A DNA stretch of 37,478 bases, taken from contig JADZBF010000299.1 in the NCBI GenBank assembly GCA_020852215.1, positions 1 through 37,478 of the forward strand. Direction: 5' to 3'. How positions within the stretch are numbered: position 1 is the first letter of the stretch; every line of letters begins with the position of its first letter. The stretch comes from Lysobacter sp. (GTDB lineage Bacteria > Pseudomonadota > Gammaproteobacteria > Xanthomonadales > Xanthomonadaceae). The notes beneath the pieces are model-generated. The model ran no database searches and was not told where the DNA came from. It saw only the letters and a list, made by a program, of their open reading frames with translations. A program made the position numbers and the translations under genes. This document shows, in pieces, positions 17,601 through 27,450 of this stretch.

Positions 17601-20390
17601 TCACATCTTGAAGTTCAAGCCCAACAGGAACTGACGCCCATATTCGTTGTACTCCAACGGCGTGGTGTAGAAATCGCCGCCGTTGGCGAAGTCCGAACGC
17701 TGCACCGTGCGGTACGGCGAATCGGTGACGTTGTTCACCTGGAACAACACCGACCAGCCGGCCATCTTCGTCCCCGGCTGAAACTCGTAACCGAGCTGCA
17801 AGTCGGTTTGACGATCGGCCAGCACCTGCGTGTAGCTGCGTTGCGCGAACAACGAGGTGATTTCGCCCTGGAACTCCGAGCGGTAACGCTGGCTCACGCG
17901 CGCCGAGAAACCATGGTTCTCGTAATACGCGGTGAGATTGCCCACCACTTTGGATAACCCCGGCAAACCTTGACGCAGGCGCGAATCGTCGAGCGGATTA
18001 GGGTCGATCGATGTTTCGGTATACGACGCATTGAACAGGACGCCGAAGCCTTCCAACACAGACGCCAATGCGCCGCCCTCCACCGAGGTGCTGAATTCCA
18101 CGCCGCGCATGTAACCGCCCTTGCCGTTCGCGGGCGTCGTGAAGGTACCGATATTACTCAGCGGAACGTTTGTGGTCGGATTGCTGAAGCCGGTGAAGTC
18201 GTACTGAATTCTCTGATTGTAGATATAGGTTTCGAGATCCTTGTAGAACAGCGCCAGCGCGACGTAACCGGCTTGGCCGTAATATTTTTCGAACGACAGA
18301 TCGACCGAGGTGGCTCGCCAGGGTTCGAGCAGCGGATTGCCGCCGTTACCGCTCCACAAATGCGGTGATGTCGTGCTGACGCCGGCGCTGGCCGCCGCGC
18401 GCAGATCGTCGATGCGCGGACGTGCCATGGTCTTCGCCGCGCCGAAGCGCACCATCCAACCGTCGCCAAAATCGCCGACGAGATTCAAGCTGGGCAGCAC
18501 GTCGTCGTAACTGGTTCCGCGGGTCAAGGTACCGGCGACGGTATTGTTGTCGACGTCGAAGCCGACCGAAGACTGTTTGGTGTGCACCAACTGCACGCCG
18601 ACGTTGCCGCGTAGGCGCAGCCAGTCGCCGAATTCGGTATCGATATCGAGCTTGCCGTAAGCGGTTTCGATGTTCTCGCGGACGGTGAAATCTTTCTTGA
18701 GATCGTCGCCGCTCAGATTGAGAAACAAATCGTAATGCCGCCGCAGGGCGCCATTGACATCGTAGGTGAGCACACCGGGGAATCCGGCGAAGCCCAAGTC
18801 GACCGGACCGCGCACCAGATCGGCATCCACCGCGACGGAGGTCGCGTTGTTACGCAGTTGCGCGAAGTAGACCGAGGAAGTCTTGTCCTTCACGCGCTCG
18901 GTGCCCGAGAAGCCGAGTTGGAAGCCCGAGAACGGGCCGTCGACGAAGCTCCGGGCGATCTCCATTCGCACGCCGGTGTGCTGGTCGTCCTGCTTGGTCT
19001 TTTCCAAACGACCTTCGCGTCCCCAACCCGCGGGGTCGCTGAGCAGAATCGTCGAGCGATTGGCGTAATCCAGGCCCGGGCTGAAATGCGCGAAGCCCGA
19101 GGAATCCAACGGCACGTTGAAGCCGATGCTGTCGAGCGTCGCCGAGCCGGCATAGGTTTCGAGGTTGCTCTGATCGCGTTTGGCGCGCGAGTGATAAGCA
19201 TCCACATCGACCGACCAGTTTTCGTTCAACTGGAATTCGTTTTTCCAGCCGATCGAATACATCGTGTCGTCGCGCGTGTTGTGGTCGTTGCGCACCACCG
19301 GTTCGAGGTTGTTCGCGGTGCCGCTGACGACCACTGGGTAACCGCCGGTGGGACGGGTGACCACATTGCTCAACGTCACGCCGTTGCCGGTCCATGGGTC
19401 TTGCGACCACATGATGCCGCGCATCGCTTCTTTCTGCTCGAAGCGCGAGTAGTACACGTCGAGCGTGCTGTGCATGAAGTCGCTGGGCTTGTACTCCAAC
19501 ACGCCCATGATGCCGTCGCGGACCTGATCGCGCGAACGCGCCCAGGCTTCGGCGCCCATGATCGCCGCCGCATCGTTGGGTTTGCCCGGGATGTTGCCGC
19601 CCCAAGGCGTCGTATTGCCCCACCACCACGCTTTGTAATGCTGCTCTTGGAACGGCGAATCCAATTCGGCGACGCCGATCGCCACGCCGATGGTGTTATC
19701 GGCGAACTGGTCGATATAGGACGCGCTGACGCGGTAGCCGGTATCGCTGGCGTCAGGGTTTTGCTTGCCGAGCGAGTTGTATTCGCCACGAACGTTGGCG
19801 GAGAAGCGGCGCTGACCGACGCTCAAGGGCCGAATGGTGCGCAGATCGACCGTGCCCGAGAGGCCTTGGCCGATCACGCTGGCGTCGGGGTTCTTGTAGA
19901 CGATCGCCGAGTCCAACAACTCGGACGGGTATTGGTCGAACTCGACGCCGCGGTTGTCGCCGGTGCTGACCTGTTCGCGACCATTGAGCTGGGTAGCGGC
20001 GAAGTCGGGCGACATGCCGCGGATCGCGATCACCTGGGCGCGGCCGTCGACACGCTGCGCGGCCAAACCCGGCAAGCGCGCAAGCGATTCGGCGATGCTC
20101 ACGTCGGGCAGTTTGCCCAGATCTTCGGACGACACCGCTTCGACGATCGATGCCGATTGCTGTTTGGTCTCGCGCGAGGTTTCGATGCTTCGGCGGATAC
20201 CGGTGACGACGATGGTGTCGAGCGTTTCGGACTCTTCGGCGTCTTCTTTCGCCTTTTCTCCCGCCGCGTCTTGCGCTTGGGCCGAATAGGCCACCAACGC
20301 CAGCGAGCAGGCGGCCGCCAGGGCGCAAGTGCGCAGCCCCGAGCGAGCCTTCGCACCGCGTTGCGGCCAGGATTGGGTACGGATGGTCAT
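17601..20390 (-). CDS. TonB-dependent outer membrane receptor
   Basis: DTIVVTGIRRSIETSRETKQQSASIVEAVSSEDLGKLPDVSIAESLARLPGLAAQRVDGRAQVIAIRGMSPDFAATQLNGREQ plug; C-terminal YGRQFLLGLNFKM beta-strand ending in aromatic/hydrophobic pattern. Confidence 0.95.
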   Translation of the reverse strand: MTIRTQSWPQRGAKARSGLRTCALAAACSLALVAYSAQAQDAAGEKAKEDAEESETLDTIVVTGIRRSIETSRETKQQSASIVEAVSSEDLGKLPDVSIAESLARLPGLAAQRVDGRAQVIAIRGMSPDFAATQLNGREQVSTGDNRGVEFDQYPSELLDSAIVYKNPDASVIGQGLSGTVDLRTIRPLSVGQRRFSANVRGEYNSLGKQNPDASDTGYRVSASYIDQFADNTIGVAIGVAELDSPFQEQHYKAWWWGNTTPWGGNIPGKPNDAAAIMGAEAWARSRDQVRDGIMGVLEYKPSDFMHSTLDVYYSRFEQKEAMRGIMWSQDPWTGNGVTLSNVVTRPTGGYPVVVSGTANNLEPVVRNDHNTRDDTMYSIGWKNEFQLNENWSVDVDAYHSRAKRDQSNLETYAGSATLDSIGFNVPLDSSGFAHFSPGLDYANRSTILLSDPAGWGREGRLEKTKQDDQHTGVRMEIARSFVDGPFSGFQLGFSGTERVKDKTSSVYFAQLRNNATSVAVDADLVRGPVDLGFAGFPGVLTYDVNGALRRHYDLFLNLSGDDLKKDFTVRENIETAYGKLDIDTEFGDWLRLRGNVGVQLVHTKQSSVGFDVDNNTVAGTLTRGTSYDDVLPSLNLVGDFGDGWMVRFGAAKTMARPRIDDLRAAASAGVSTTSPHLWSGNGGNPLLEPWRATSVDLSFEKYYGQAGYVALALFYKDLETYIYNQRIQYDFTGFSNPTTNVPLSNIGTFTTPANGKGGYMRGVEFSTSVEGGALASVLEGFGVLFNASYTETSIDPNPLDDSRLRQGLPGLSKVVGNLTAYYENHGFSARVSQRYRSEFQGEITSLFAQRSYTQVLADRQTDLQLGYEFQPGTKMAGWSVLFQVNNVTDSPYRTVQRSDFANGGDFYTTPLEYNEYGRQFLLGLNFKM

Positions 20391-20414
20391 TGCTCTCCCT
20401 CACGGATGCGGTTG

Positions 20415-20430
20415 TTGACAGCGCTGTCAA
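20415..20430. promoter_or_regulatory. Putative LacI-family operator, perfect 16-bp palindrome TTGACAGCGCTGTCAA
   Basis: Lies in the divergent intergenic region between the TonB receptor and GH30 genes, CG-centred. Confidence 0.75.
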
Positions 20431-20599
20431 ATACATGTATTTCCTTAACGTGTCAACACATCGCGCGTCCTTAGCCCCGAGTACCGTCGTATCCGTGCGT
20501 GTTTTCGCGGCGAAACGTATCCACGGCGGCGCCCGATTTGTTGCGCTGCAATACGGCTGCCGCGCGAACGAAGGGCCGTTTTCGAGGAGACTTCACCGC

Positions 20600-22150
20600 A
20601 TGAAATCGCTTTACCCGCTCGCATGCTGTCTGTGGATGGCCGTCGTCGCACCCGCCATCGCGGCGGATGCTCCGACCGAGCTCCGCGTCTGGGCCACCAC
20701 TGCCGACCGTCGCTACGCGCTGACCGAGTTGCCGGTGGATGCGACGTCGTCCGCTGTCGAGCTCGCTGCTATCGATGGGCATGCTGTCGATGGGCATGCT
20801 GTTGATGAGCATGCCGTCGATGAGCACGCCGCCGTTGAGCAAGACGTGCCGGAGATCGTCATCGCGATCGATCCCACGCAGCGCCATCAGCGCATCGAGG
20901 GTTTCGGCGCGTCGATCACCGACAGCTCGGCCTGGCTGTTGCAGCGCACATTGCGACCCTCCGCGCGCAAAGCGTTGCTGCGGGAACTCTTCGCCGCGCC
21001 GCCGAATGGCATCGGCTTGGGCATGGTGCGCTTGACCATCGGCGCTTCGGATTTTTCGCTGAGCCACTACAGTCTCGACGACGCGCCCGCGGGCGAAACC
21101 GACCCCACGCTCAAGCGCTTCCACTTGCCGCCTCAGCAGCGCGATGTATTGGCGGCGACCCGCGCGGCGCGCGCGATCAACCCCGACCTGCGCGTGATGG
21201 CCTCGCCCTGGAGCGCGCCGGCATGGATGAAGGACAACGACAGCCTGATCAAAGGCACCCTGCGCGAAGAACACTACGACGCGTTCGCGCGCTACATGAT
21301 CAAGTACGTCGACGCGCTGTCGGCACGCGGGATTCCGCTGTTCGCGCTCACCCTGCAGAACGAGCCGGCGTTCGAGCCGGAGAACTACCCCGGCATGCGG
21401 CTGAGCGCGCAGCAACGCATCGCGCTGATCGGTACGCATCTGGGGCCGATGCTGCGCGCCGCGGGCCACAAGGTCCGCATTCTCGACTGGGACCACAACT
21501 GGGATCAGCCCGAGGAACCGACGGCGGTGCTCTCCGACCCCACGGCGTCGCGCTACGTGGACGGCGTGGCCTGGCATTGCTACGGCGGCCATGTTTCGGC
21601 GCAGTCGAAAGTGCGCGATCTGTTTCCGGACAAAAGCGTCTATCTCACCGAATGCTCCGGCGGCGATTGGGAGCCGGTGCGCAGCGGCGGCATGACCTTG
21701 CTGGCGCGGGATCTGATCGTCGGCGGCACCCGCCACTGGGCCAGCGGCGTGCTGCTGTGGAATTTGGCGCTCGACGAACATTCGGGGCCGCATGCGGGCG
21801 GCTGCGGCAATTGTCGCGGTGTGGTCACGATCGACAGCCGCACCGGCGCGGTGACGCGCAACGACGAGTACTACGTGTTGGCGCACGTCAGCCGGTTCGT
21901 CCCGCCGGGCGCCTATCGCGTGGCCTCCAGCGAGGGCCGCGACGGCGTGGACAATGTCGCGTTCGTCGATGCCGCCCGGAATCGCACGATTCTGGTGGTC
22001 GTCAATGCGTCCGAACGCCCGCGCACGGTGACGCTGGACGCCCCCGGTCTGCGCACGCGCTACACGCTGGCGCCCAAAAGCCTGCACACCTTCGTTTGGC
22101 CGGACGCGACCAAAACGCCCGATGTAACGAAACACGGTCGGAACCGATGA
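20600..22150 (+). CDS. Glycoside hydrolase family 30 (glucosylceramidase / endo-beta-1,6-glucanase type), exported
   Basis: Signal peptide MKSLYPLACCLWMAVVAPAIAADA; QRIEGFGASITDSSAWLL; VMASPWSAPAWMKDN; FALTLQNEPAFEPENYPGM (acid/base Glu); VYLTECSGGDWE (nucleophile Glu). Confidence 0.92.
   Translation: MKSLYPLACCLWMAVVAPAIAADAPTELRVWATTADRRYALTELPVDATSSAVELAAIDGHAVDGHAVDEHAVDEHAAVEQDVPEIVIAIDPTQRHQRIEGFGASITDSSAWLLQRTLRPSARKALLRELFAAPPNGIGLGMVRLTIGASDFSLSHYSLDDAPAGETDPTLKRFHLPPQQRDVLAATRAARAINPDLRVMASPWSAPAWMKDNDSLIKGTLREEHYDAFARYMIKYVDALSARGIPLFALTLQNEPAFEPENYPGMRLSAQQRIALIGTHLGPMLRAAGHKVRILDWDHNWDQPEEPTAVLSDPTASRYVDGVAWHCYGGHVSAQSKVRDLFPDKSVYLTECSGGDWEPVRSGGMTLLARDLIVGGTRHWASGVLLWNLALDEHSGPHAGGCGNCRGVVTIDSRTGAVTRNDEYYVLAHVSRFVPPGAYRVASSEGRDGVDNVAFVDAARNRTILVVVNASERPRTVTLDAPGLRTRYTLAPKSLHTFVWPDATKTPDVTKHGRNR
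20774..20833 (+). repeat. 15-bp x4 in-frame tandem repeat coding D(G/E)HA(V/A)
   Basis: GATGGGCATGCTGTC GATGGGCATGCTGTT GATGAGCATGCCGTC GATGAGCACGCCGCC. Confidence 0.88.
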
Positions 22151-22152
22151 CT

Positions 22153-22166
22153 TGTAAACGTTTACA
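22153..22166. promoter_or_regulatory. Putative LacI-type operator TGTAAACGTTTACA upstream of zwf
   Basis: Perfect 14-bp palindrome with central CG, 2 bp after the GH30 stop codon and about 58 bp upstream of the zwf start. Confidence 0.7.
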
Positions 22167-22223
22167 CTGTCGCCGCTTCCACGGTACCGCTTAGGCTTGC
22201 GTGTTTCAGTAACGGACCCGGCT

Positions 22224-23687
22224 GTGACGACTTCCTCCGCTTCGCTGCTCACCATCTTCGGCGCCACCGGCGATCTCGCCCAGCGCATGTTGTTGCCCTC
22301 GCTGTACGGCCTGGAAAGCGACGGCTTGCTGTCGCCTTCACTGAAACTGCTCGGGACCGCCCGCAGCGGTCTGGACGACGCCGCGTTCCGCGACTTCGTC
22401 GCCCAGTCGATCGCCAAATTCGTCCCCGCCGAGCTGCAGCGCGAAACGACGCTGCAGGCGCTGCTCGCCCGCGTGCGATACCAGCCGGCCTCGCTCGACG
22501 ACGCGGATTCGATGCGCATCCTGGCCGAGCGCATCCGTTCGTTGCGCGACGGCGATGTGTTGTATCACATGAGCACGGCGCCGAAGTTCTACGAAAAAGC
22601 CTGCGCCGCGTTGGCCGAACACGGCCTCGCCGGGCCGGGCACGCGAGTGATGCTGGAGAAGCCGATCGGTCACGATCTGCAAGGCGCGCTGGAAATCAAC
22701 GACGGCGTGACCCGCAGCTTCGACGAGGATCGCGTGTATCGCGTCGATCATTACCTCGGCAAGGAAGGCGTGCAGAACCTGCTGGCGCTGCGTTTCGGCA
22801 ACGTGCTGTTCGAGCCGTTATGGAACGCGCGGCATATCCAGCAAGTGCAGATCACCGCGGCCGAAACCGTGGGTGTGGAAGGCCGTGGCGATTACTACGA
22901 CGATTCCGGCGCCATGCGCGACATGGTGCAGAACCATCTGCTGCAACTGCTGTGCCTGACCGCGATGGAGCCGCCCTCGCAATTCGAGCCCACGGCGGTG
23001 CGCAACGAAAAGATCAAAGTGCTGCGCTCGTTGCGCCCGATTGGCCGCAACGAAGTGGCGTCCGAAACCGTCGCCGGGCAATACGTCTCCGGCGCGATCG
23101 GCGGACAGGCGGTGCCGGGTTATCTCGAAGAACTCGGAAGGGGCAGCCGCACCGAAACCTATGTCGCGATGCGCGCGCATATCGACAACTGGCGTTGGTC
23201 GGGCGTGCCGTTCTATTTGCGCACCGGCAAACGCATGCCCCGGCGCTGCACCGAAATCTATCTGCAATTCCGTGCGGTGCCGCATTCGATCTTCGCCCGC
23301 GGCGGCGCGGCGGCCGAACCGAATGCGTTGATCATTCGTCTGCAGCCGGAAGAGCGCATCGAGCTGCAGTTGATGCACAAGACCCCGGGCCTGGATCGCA
23401 GCGGTTTGCGGCTGTCGCAGGTGTCGCTGGATCTGGATCTGGACGAGGAGTTCAAGCACGAACGTCGCCGCCTGGCTTACGAGCGCCTGTATCTCGACGC
23501 GCTGGAAGGCAACGGCACGCTGTTCGTACGCCGCGACGAAACCGAAGCGGCGTGGCAATGGGTGGATGCGATCCGCGACGGCTGGGACCGCGCGGGCGTG
23601 ATGCCGAAATCGTACGCCGCCGGCACCTGGGGCCCGAACGCCGCGATCGCGATGACCGAACGCCACGGCCACAGTTGGCGAGAGTGA
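22224..23687 (+). CDS. zwf: Glucose-6-phosphate 1-dehydrogenase
   Basis: LTIFGATGDLAQRMLLPSLY, RVYRVDHYLGKEGVQNLLALRFGN; GTG start at 22224. Confidence 0.96.
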   Translation: MTTSSASLLTIFGATGDLAQRMLLPSLYGLESDGLLSPSLKLLGTARSGLDDAAFRDFVAQSIAKFVPAELQRETTLQALLARVRYQPASLDDADSMRILAERIRSLRDGDVLYHMSTAPKFYEKACAALAEHGLAGPGTRVMLEKPIGHDLQGALEINDGVTRSFDEDRVYRVDHYLGKEGVQNLLALRFGNVLFEPLWNARHIQQVQITAAETVGVEGRGDYYDDSGAMRDMVQNHLLQLLCLTAMEPPSQFEPTAVRNEKIKVLRSLRPIGRNEVASETVAGQYVSGAIGGQAVPGYLEELGRGSRTETYVAMRAHIDNWRWSGVPFYLRTGKRMPRRCTEIYLQFRAVPHSIFARGGAAAEPNALIIRLQPEERIELQLMHKTPGLDRSGLRLSQVSLDLDLDEEFKHERRRLAYERLYLDALEGNGTLFVRRDETEAAWQWVDAIRDGWDRAGVMPKSYAAGTWGPNAAIAMTERHGHSWRE

Positions 23688-23695
23688 GCATCGGC

Positions 23696-24418
23696 ATGGC
23701 CTGGATCGAACACGACTATTCCGACACCGCCGCGCTGGCCGACGCGCTCGCCGCGCGTTTGCGCGAGGCCTGCGCCCGCGCGCTGCGCGAACGCGGCGCC
23801 GCGCTGTTGTCGCTGGCAGGCGGCCGCACGCCGTTTCCGGCGTATCGCGCGCTGGCCGCGAGCGAGGACATCGATTGGTCGAAGGTCGTCGCAATGCCCG
23901 GCGACGATCGCTGCGTGCCGCACGATCACCCGGCCTGCAACGTCGCCGCATTGCGCGAAGCGTTCGCCGACGCGCGCGGTGCGCGGATCGAAGCCTTGAC
24001 CGCGAGCGACGGCGATGTCGACACGTCGTTGACGCAGGCGCGTGCGATGCTGGCGCAGCATGACGCGCCGTTCGATGCGGTGGTGTTGGGCATGGGCGAC
24101 GATGCGCATACCGCGTCGTTGTTTCCGAACGTCGCCGGTTTACGCGAAGCGATGGCCGTGGACGCGCGCGACGACGCCTTCGCATTGACGCCCGATCCGC
24201 TGCCGCCGGAAGCGCCGTTCGCGCGCATCACGCTCGGCTTCGCGCGATTGTCCCGCGCCCGCGAATGGCACTTAGCGGTGGTCGGCGAACGCAAACGCGC
24301 GGTGTTGCGCACGGCGCAAGCGCGCCTCGATCCCATCGGCGCGCCGATCTCCGCCTTCCTGCATGCGCCGGACGCTTCGATCGAGCCCCGCGTGCTGCAC
24401 ATCCATTGGAGTCCCTAA
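23696..24418 (+). CDS. pgl: 6-phosphogluconolactonase
   Basis: [57 protein letters not shown]; position in ED operon. Confidence 0.92.
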   Translation: MAWIEHDYSDTAALADALAARLREACARALRERGAALLSLAGGRTPFPAYRALAASEDIDWSKVVAMPGDDRCVPHDHPACNVAALREAFADARGARIEALTASDGDVDTSLTQARAMLAQHDAPFDAVVLGMGDDAHTASLFPNVAGLREAMAVDARDDAFALTPDPLPPEAPFARITLGFARLSRAREWHLAVVGERKRAVLRTAQARLDPIGAPISAFLHAPDASIEPRVLHIHWSP

Positions 24419-26268
24419 TGTCTCTGCATCCCGTCGTCGAGCGCGTGACCGCACGCATCGCCGAGCGCAGCCGCAAGACGCGCGGCGCGTACCTCGACAA
24501 GATCGATCGCGCACGCACGGACGGGCCGGCGCGCCGCAACCTCGGCTGCGGCAATCTGGCGCACGGTTTCGCCGCGGCCGGCGGCGACAAGCCGTCGCTC
24601 AAAACCGGCGCGGGCGGCAATATCGGTATCGTCACCGCCTACAACGACATGCTCCCGGCGCATCAACCGATGGAGCATTACCCCACGCTGATCCGCATGG
24701 CCGCGCGCAACGCGGGCGGCAGCGCGCAGGTGGCCGGCGGCGTGCCGGCGATGTGCGATGGCGTGACCCAGGGCCGCATCGGGATGGAGTTGTCGTTGTT
24801 CTCGCGCGACACCATCGCGCTCGCCACCGCGGTGGCGCTTTCGCACGATATGTTCGATGCCGTGTTGATGTTGGGTGTGTGCGACAAGATCGTGCCGGGC
24901 TTGTTGATCGGCGCGCTGAGCTTCGGCCATTTGCCCACGATCTTCGTCCCCGCCGGCCCGATGCCCTCCGGTTTGCCGAACAAGGAAAAAGCCGCGGTGC
25001 GTCAACGCTACGCGGACGGCAAAGCCACACGCGAGGAATTGCTCGACGCCGAATCGGCTTCGTATCACGGCGCCGGCACCTGCACGTTCTACGGCACCGC
25101 CAATTCCAATCAAATGCTGATGGAAGCGATGGGCCTGCATCTGCCGGGCACCGCGTTCGTCAATCCGAACACGCCGCTGCGCGATGCGCTGACTGTCGCC
25201 TCCGCCGAACAAGCGCTGCGCATCACCGCGCTGGGTAACGATTACCGACCGATCGGCCGCACCGTCGACGAAAAAGCCATCGTCAACGCGATGGTGGGTT
25301 TGGCCGCGACCGGCGGCTCCACCAATCACGCGCTGCATCTGGTCGCGATCGCGCACGCCGCCGGCTTGACGATCGATTGGACCGATCTGGACGAACTGTC
25401 GCAGGCGACGCCGCTGTTGGCGCGCGTGTATCCCAACGGCAGCGCCGACGTGAACGATTTCCATCGCGCTGGCGGCCTCGGTTTCGTGTTGCGCGAGTTG
25501 ATCGACGCCGGTTTGATGCACGGCGATCTGCTGTGCGTGCACGGCGGCGATCTGCGCCGGCAAACGCAAGCGCCGGCACTCGACGGCACGCGTTTGGTGT
25601 GGCGCGACGCCCCGCTGCAGTCGCGCGATACCGGCATCGTGCGCCCGGTCGCCGAACCGTTCGATCGCGAAGGCGGCCTGCGCTGCGTGGACGGCAATCT
25701 CGGTCGCGCGATCGTGAAAATTTCCGCGGTGGCGCCGGAGCATCGCGCCATCGCCGCGCCTGCGCGGGTGTTCGAATCGCAGGACGCGTTGCTCGCGGCG
25801 TTCAAGGCCGGCGAGTTGAATCCTCGCGAAGGCTTCCAGGGCGATTTCGTCGCCGTGATGCTCGGCCAGGGCCCGCGCGCGAACGGCATGCCGGAATTGC
25901 ACAAACTCACGCCCACGTTGGGCGTGCTGCAGGATCGCGGCCAACGCGTGGCGCTGCTGACCGACGGCCGCATGTCCGGCGCCTCGGGCAAAGTGTTGGC
26001 GGCGATCCACGTCACACCCGAAGCTGCCTGCGGCGGCGCCATCGCGAAACTGCGCGATGGCGACATGATTTTGATCGACGCCGAAGCCGGCGCGATGCAC
26101 GCCGATGTCGATCCCGCGGAGTGGGCGGCGCGCGCGCCGCGTCCGCTGGATCTGCGCGATAACCGCGTCGGCGTCGGCCGCGAATTGTTCGGATTGATGC
26201 GCACTCAAGTCGGCTCGGCCGAAGAAGGCGCATGCAGCCTTTTCGTCAACGAAGACGCCGGAGCCTGA
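24418..26268 (+). CDS. edd: Phosphogluconate dehydratase
   Basis: [72 protein letters not shown]; start overlaps pgl stop (TAATG). Confidence 0.97.
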   Translation: MSLHPVVERVTARIAERSRKTRGAYLDKIDRARTDGPARRNLGCGNLAHGFAAAGGDKPSLKTGAGGNIGIVTAYNDMLPAHQPMEHYPTLIRMAARNAGGSAQVAGGVPAMCDGVTQGRIGMELSLFSRDTIALATAVALSHDMFDAVLMLGVCDKIVPGLLIGALSFGHLPTIFVPAGPMPSGLPNKEKAAVRQRYADGKATREELLDAESASYHGAGTCTFYGTANSNQMLMEAMGLHLPGTAFVNPNTPLRDALTVASAEQALRITALGNDYRPIGRTVDEKAIVNAMVGLAATGGSTNHALHLVAIAHAAGLTIDWTDLDELSQATPLLARVYPNGSADVNDFHRAGGLGFVLRELIDAGLMHGDLLCVHGGDLRRQTQAPALDGTRLVWRDAPLQSRDTGIVRPVAEPFDREGGLRCVDGNLGRAIVKISAVAPEHRAIAAPARVFESQDALLAAFKAGELNPREGFQGDFVAVMLGQGPRANGMPELHKLTPTLGVLQDRGQRVALLTDGRMSGASGKVLAAIHVTPEAACGGAIAKLRDGDMILIDAEAGAMHADVDPAEWAARAPRPLDLRDNRVGVGRELFGLMRTQVGSAEEGACSLFVNEDAGA

Positions 26269-26271
26269 TCG

Positions 26272-27252
26272 ATGCCCTCATCGAACGCCTCGCTCGCCAT
26301 GATCGCCGACATCGGCGGCACCAATGCGCGCTTCGCGCTCACCGACCTGTCCACGCCGACGCCGCAAGTGTTGGACGCGCGCAGCCTCGTCGCCGCCGAA
26401 TTCGCGAGCCTGCAGCACGCCGCCGAGCATTACCTCGCCGCAATCGGCGCGAAACCGCAGAAAGCCGCGATCGCTGTCGCCAGCCCGGTCAACGGCGAAG
26501 AGATTCGCCTCACCAATCGCGCGTGGTCGTTCACCCGCAGCGAACTGCAGCGCGCGCTCGATTTGAACAGCCTGCATCTGCTCAACGATTTCGGCGCGGT
26601 GGCATGGTCGGTGCCGGGCCTGAGCGCGAACGAACAAATCGCGGTGCACGGCGACGACAGCGGCCTGCGCGGCCCGGTGACGGTAATCGGCCCGGGCACG
26701 GGTCTCGGCGTCGCGTTGATGGTCGGCCATGACCCGCAGTGGCAGGTGGTGGAAACCGAAGGCGGGCACGTGAGTTTCGCGCCGCTGGGCGACGAGGAGT
26801 TGGCGATCGCGCGCTGGTTCACCGCGCGCTTCGGCCGGGTCTCGAACGAACGTCTGCTCTGCGGCAGCGGCTTGTCGCATATCGATGCGGTGCTGCGCGG
26901 CGCGGTGGATCACACCACCGGCCAACACCAAACGCTGCGCGAACCGAGCGAGATAGTAACGGCCGCATTGGAAGGCCACGACCTCGCCGCGCGTCGCACG
27001 CTCGCGCGTTTCTGCGCGGTACTCGGCAGCGTCGCGGGCGATGCGGCATTGATCCACGGCGCGCGTACGGTGATGATCGCCGGCGGTATCGTGCCGCGCT
27101 TCGTGCCGTTCCTGCGCAGCAGTGCGTTCCGCGAACGCTTCCTCGCCAAAGGCCGCTTCGCCGCGTATCTGGAATCGGTGAACATCCGCGTCATCACTCA
27201 CACCGGCCCGGGCCTGCTCGGCGCAGCGGTGGCGTTGCGCGCGCAGCATTGA
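26272..27252 (+). CDS. glk: Glucokinase
   Basis: MIADIGGTNARFAL, LLNDFGAVAWSVP, VIGPGTGLGVALM, ETEGGHVSFAP. Confidence 0.95.
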   Translation: MPSSNASLAMIADIGGTNARFALTDLSTPTPQVLDARSLVAAEFASLQHAAEHYLAAIGAKPQKAAIAVASPVNGEEIRLTNRAWSFTRSELQRALDLNSLHLLNDFGAVAWSVPGLSANEQIAVHGDDSGLRGPVTVIGPGTGLGVALMVGHDPQWQVVETEGGHVSFAPLGDEELAIARWFTARFGRVSNERLLCGSGLSHIDAVLRGAVDHTTGQHQTLREPSEIVTAALEGHDLAARRTLARFCAVLGSVAGDAALIHGARTVMIAGGIVPRFVPFLRSSAFRERFLAKGRFAAYLESVNIRVITHTGPGLLGAAVALRAQH

Positions 27253-27308
27253 GCGGATTGCGAAATCTTCGCGCGCGCGATCCCGCCCAGTTCGCGGTAT
27301 TTTTAACC

Positions 27309-27394
27309 TGTCATCCCGAGCGCAGCGAGGGACCTGCTGTTTTTTTCATGTTGCGAATAACGAAAGCAGGTCCCTCGCTGCGCTCGGGATGACA
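27309..27394. repeat. REP/MITE-like inverted repeat between glk and eda
   Basis: 30-bp perfect arms TGTCATCCCGAGCGCAGCGAGGGACCTGCT (27309-27338) and its reverse complement (27365-27394), 26-nt loop. Confidence 0.92.
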
Positions 27395-27450
27395 TTCGAA
27401 TCTCCCCCGCGCTTCGCGCTCACGCTTCGCTTCTCACTCACGGCCCACGC

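Noticed and set aside
15572-17611. 679-aa plus-strand ORF
   Set aside because: Antisense to the GH3 CDS, composition-driven.
18735-20474. 579-aa plus-strand ORF
   Set aside because: Antisense to the TonB receptor CDS.
20471-22534. 687-aa minus-strand ORF
   Set aside because: Antisense to GH30 and the start of zwf; no recognisable domain.
24415-26208. 597-aa minus-strand ORF
   Set aside because: Antisense to edd, His/Arg-rich shadow ORF.
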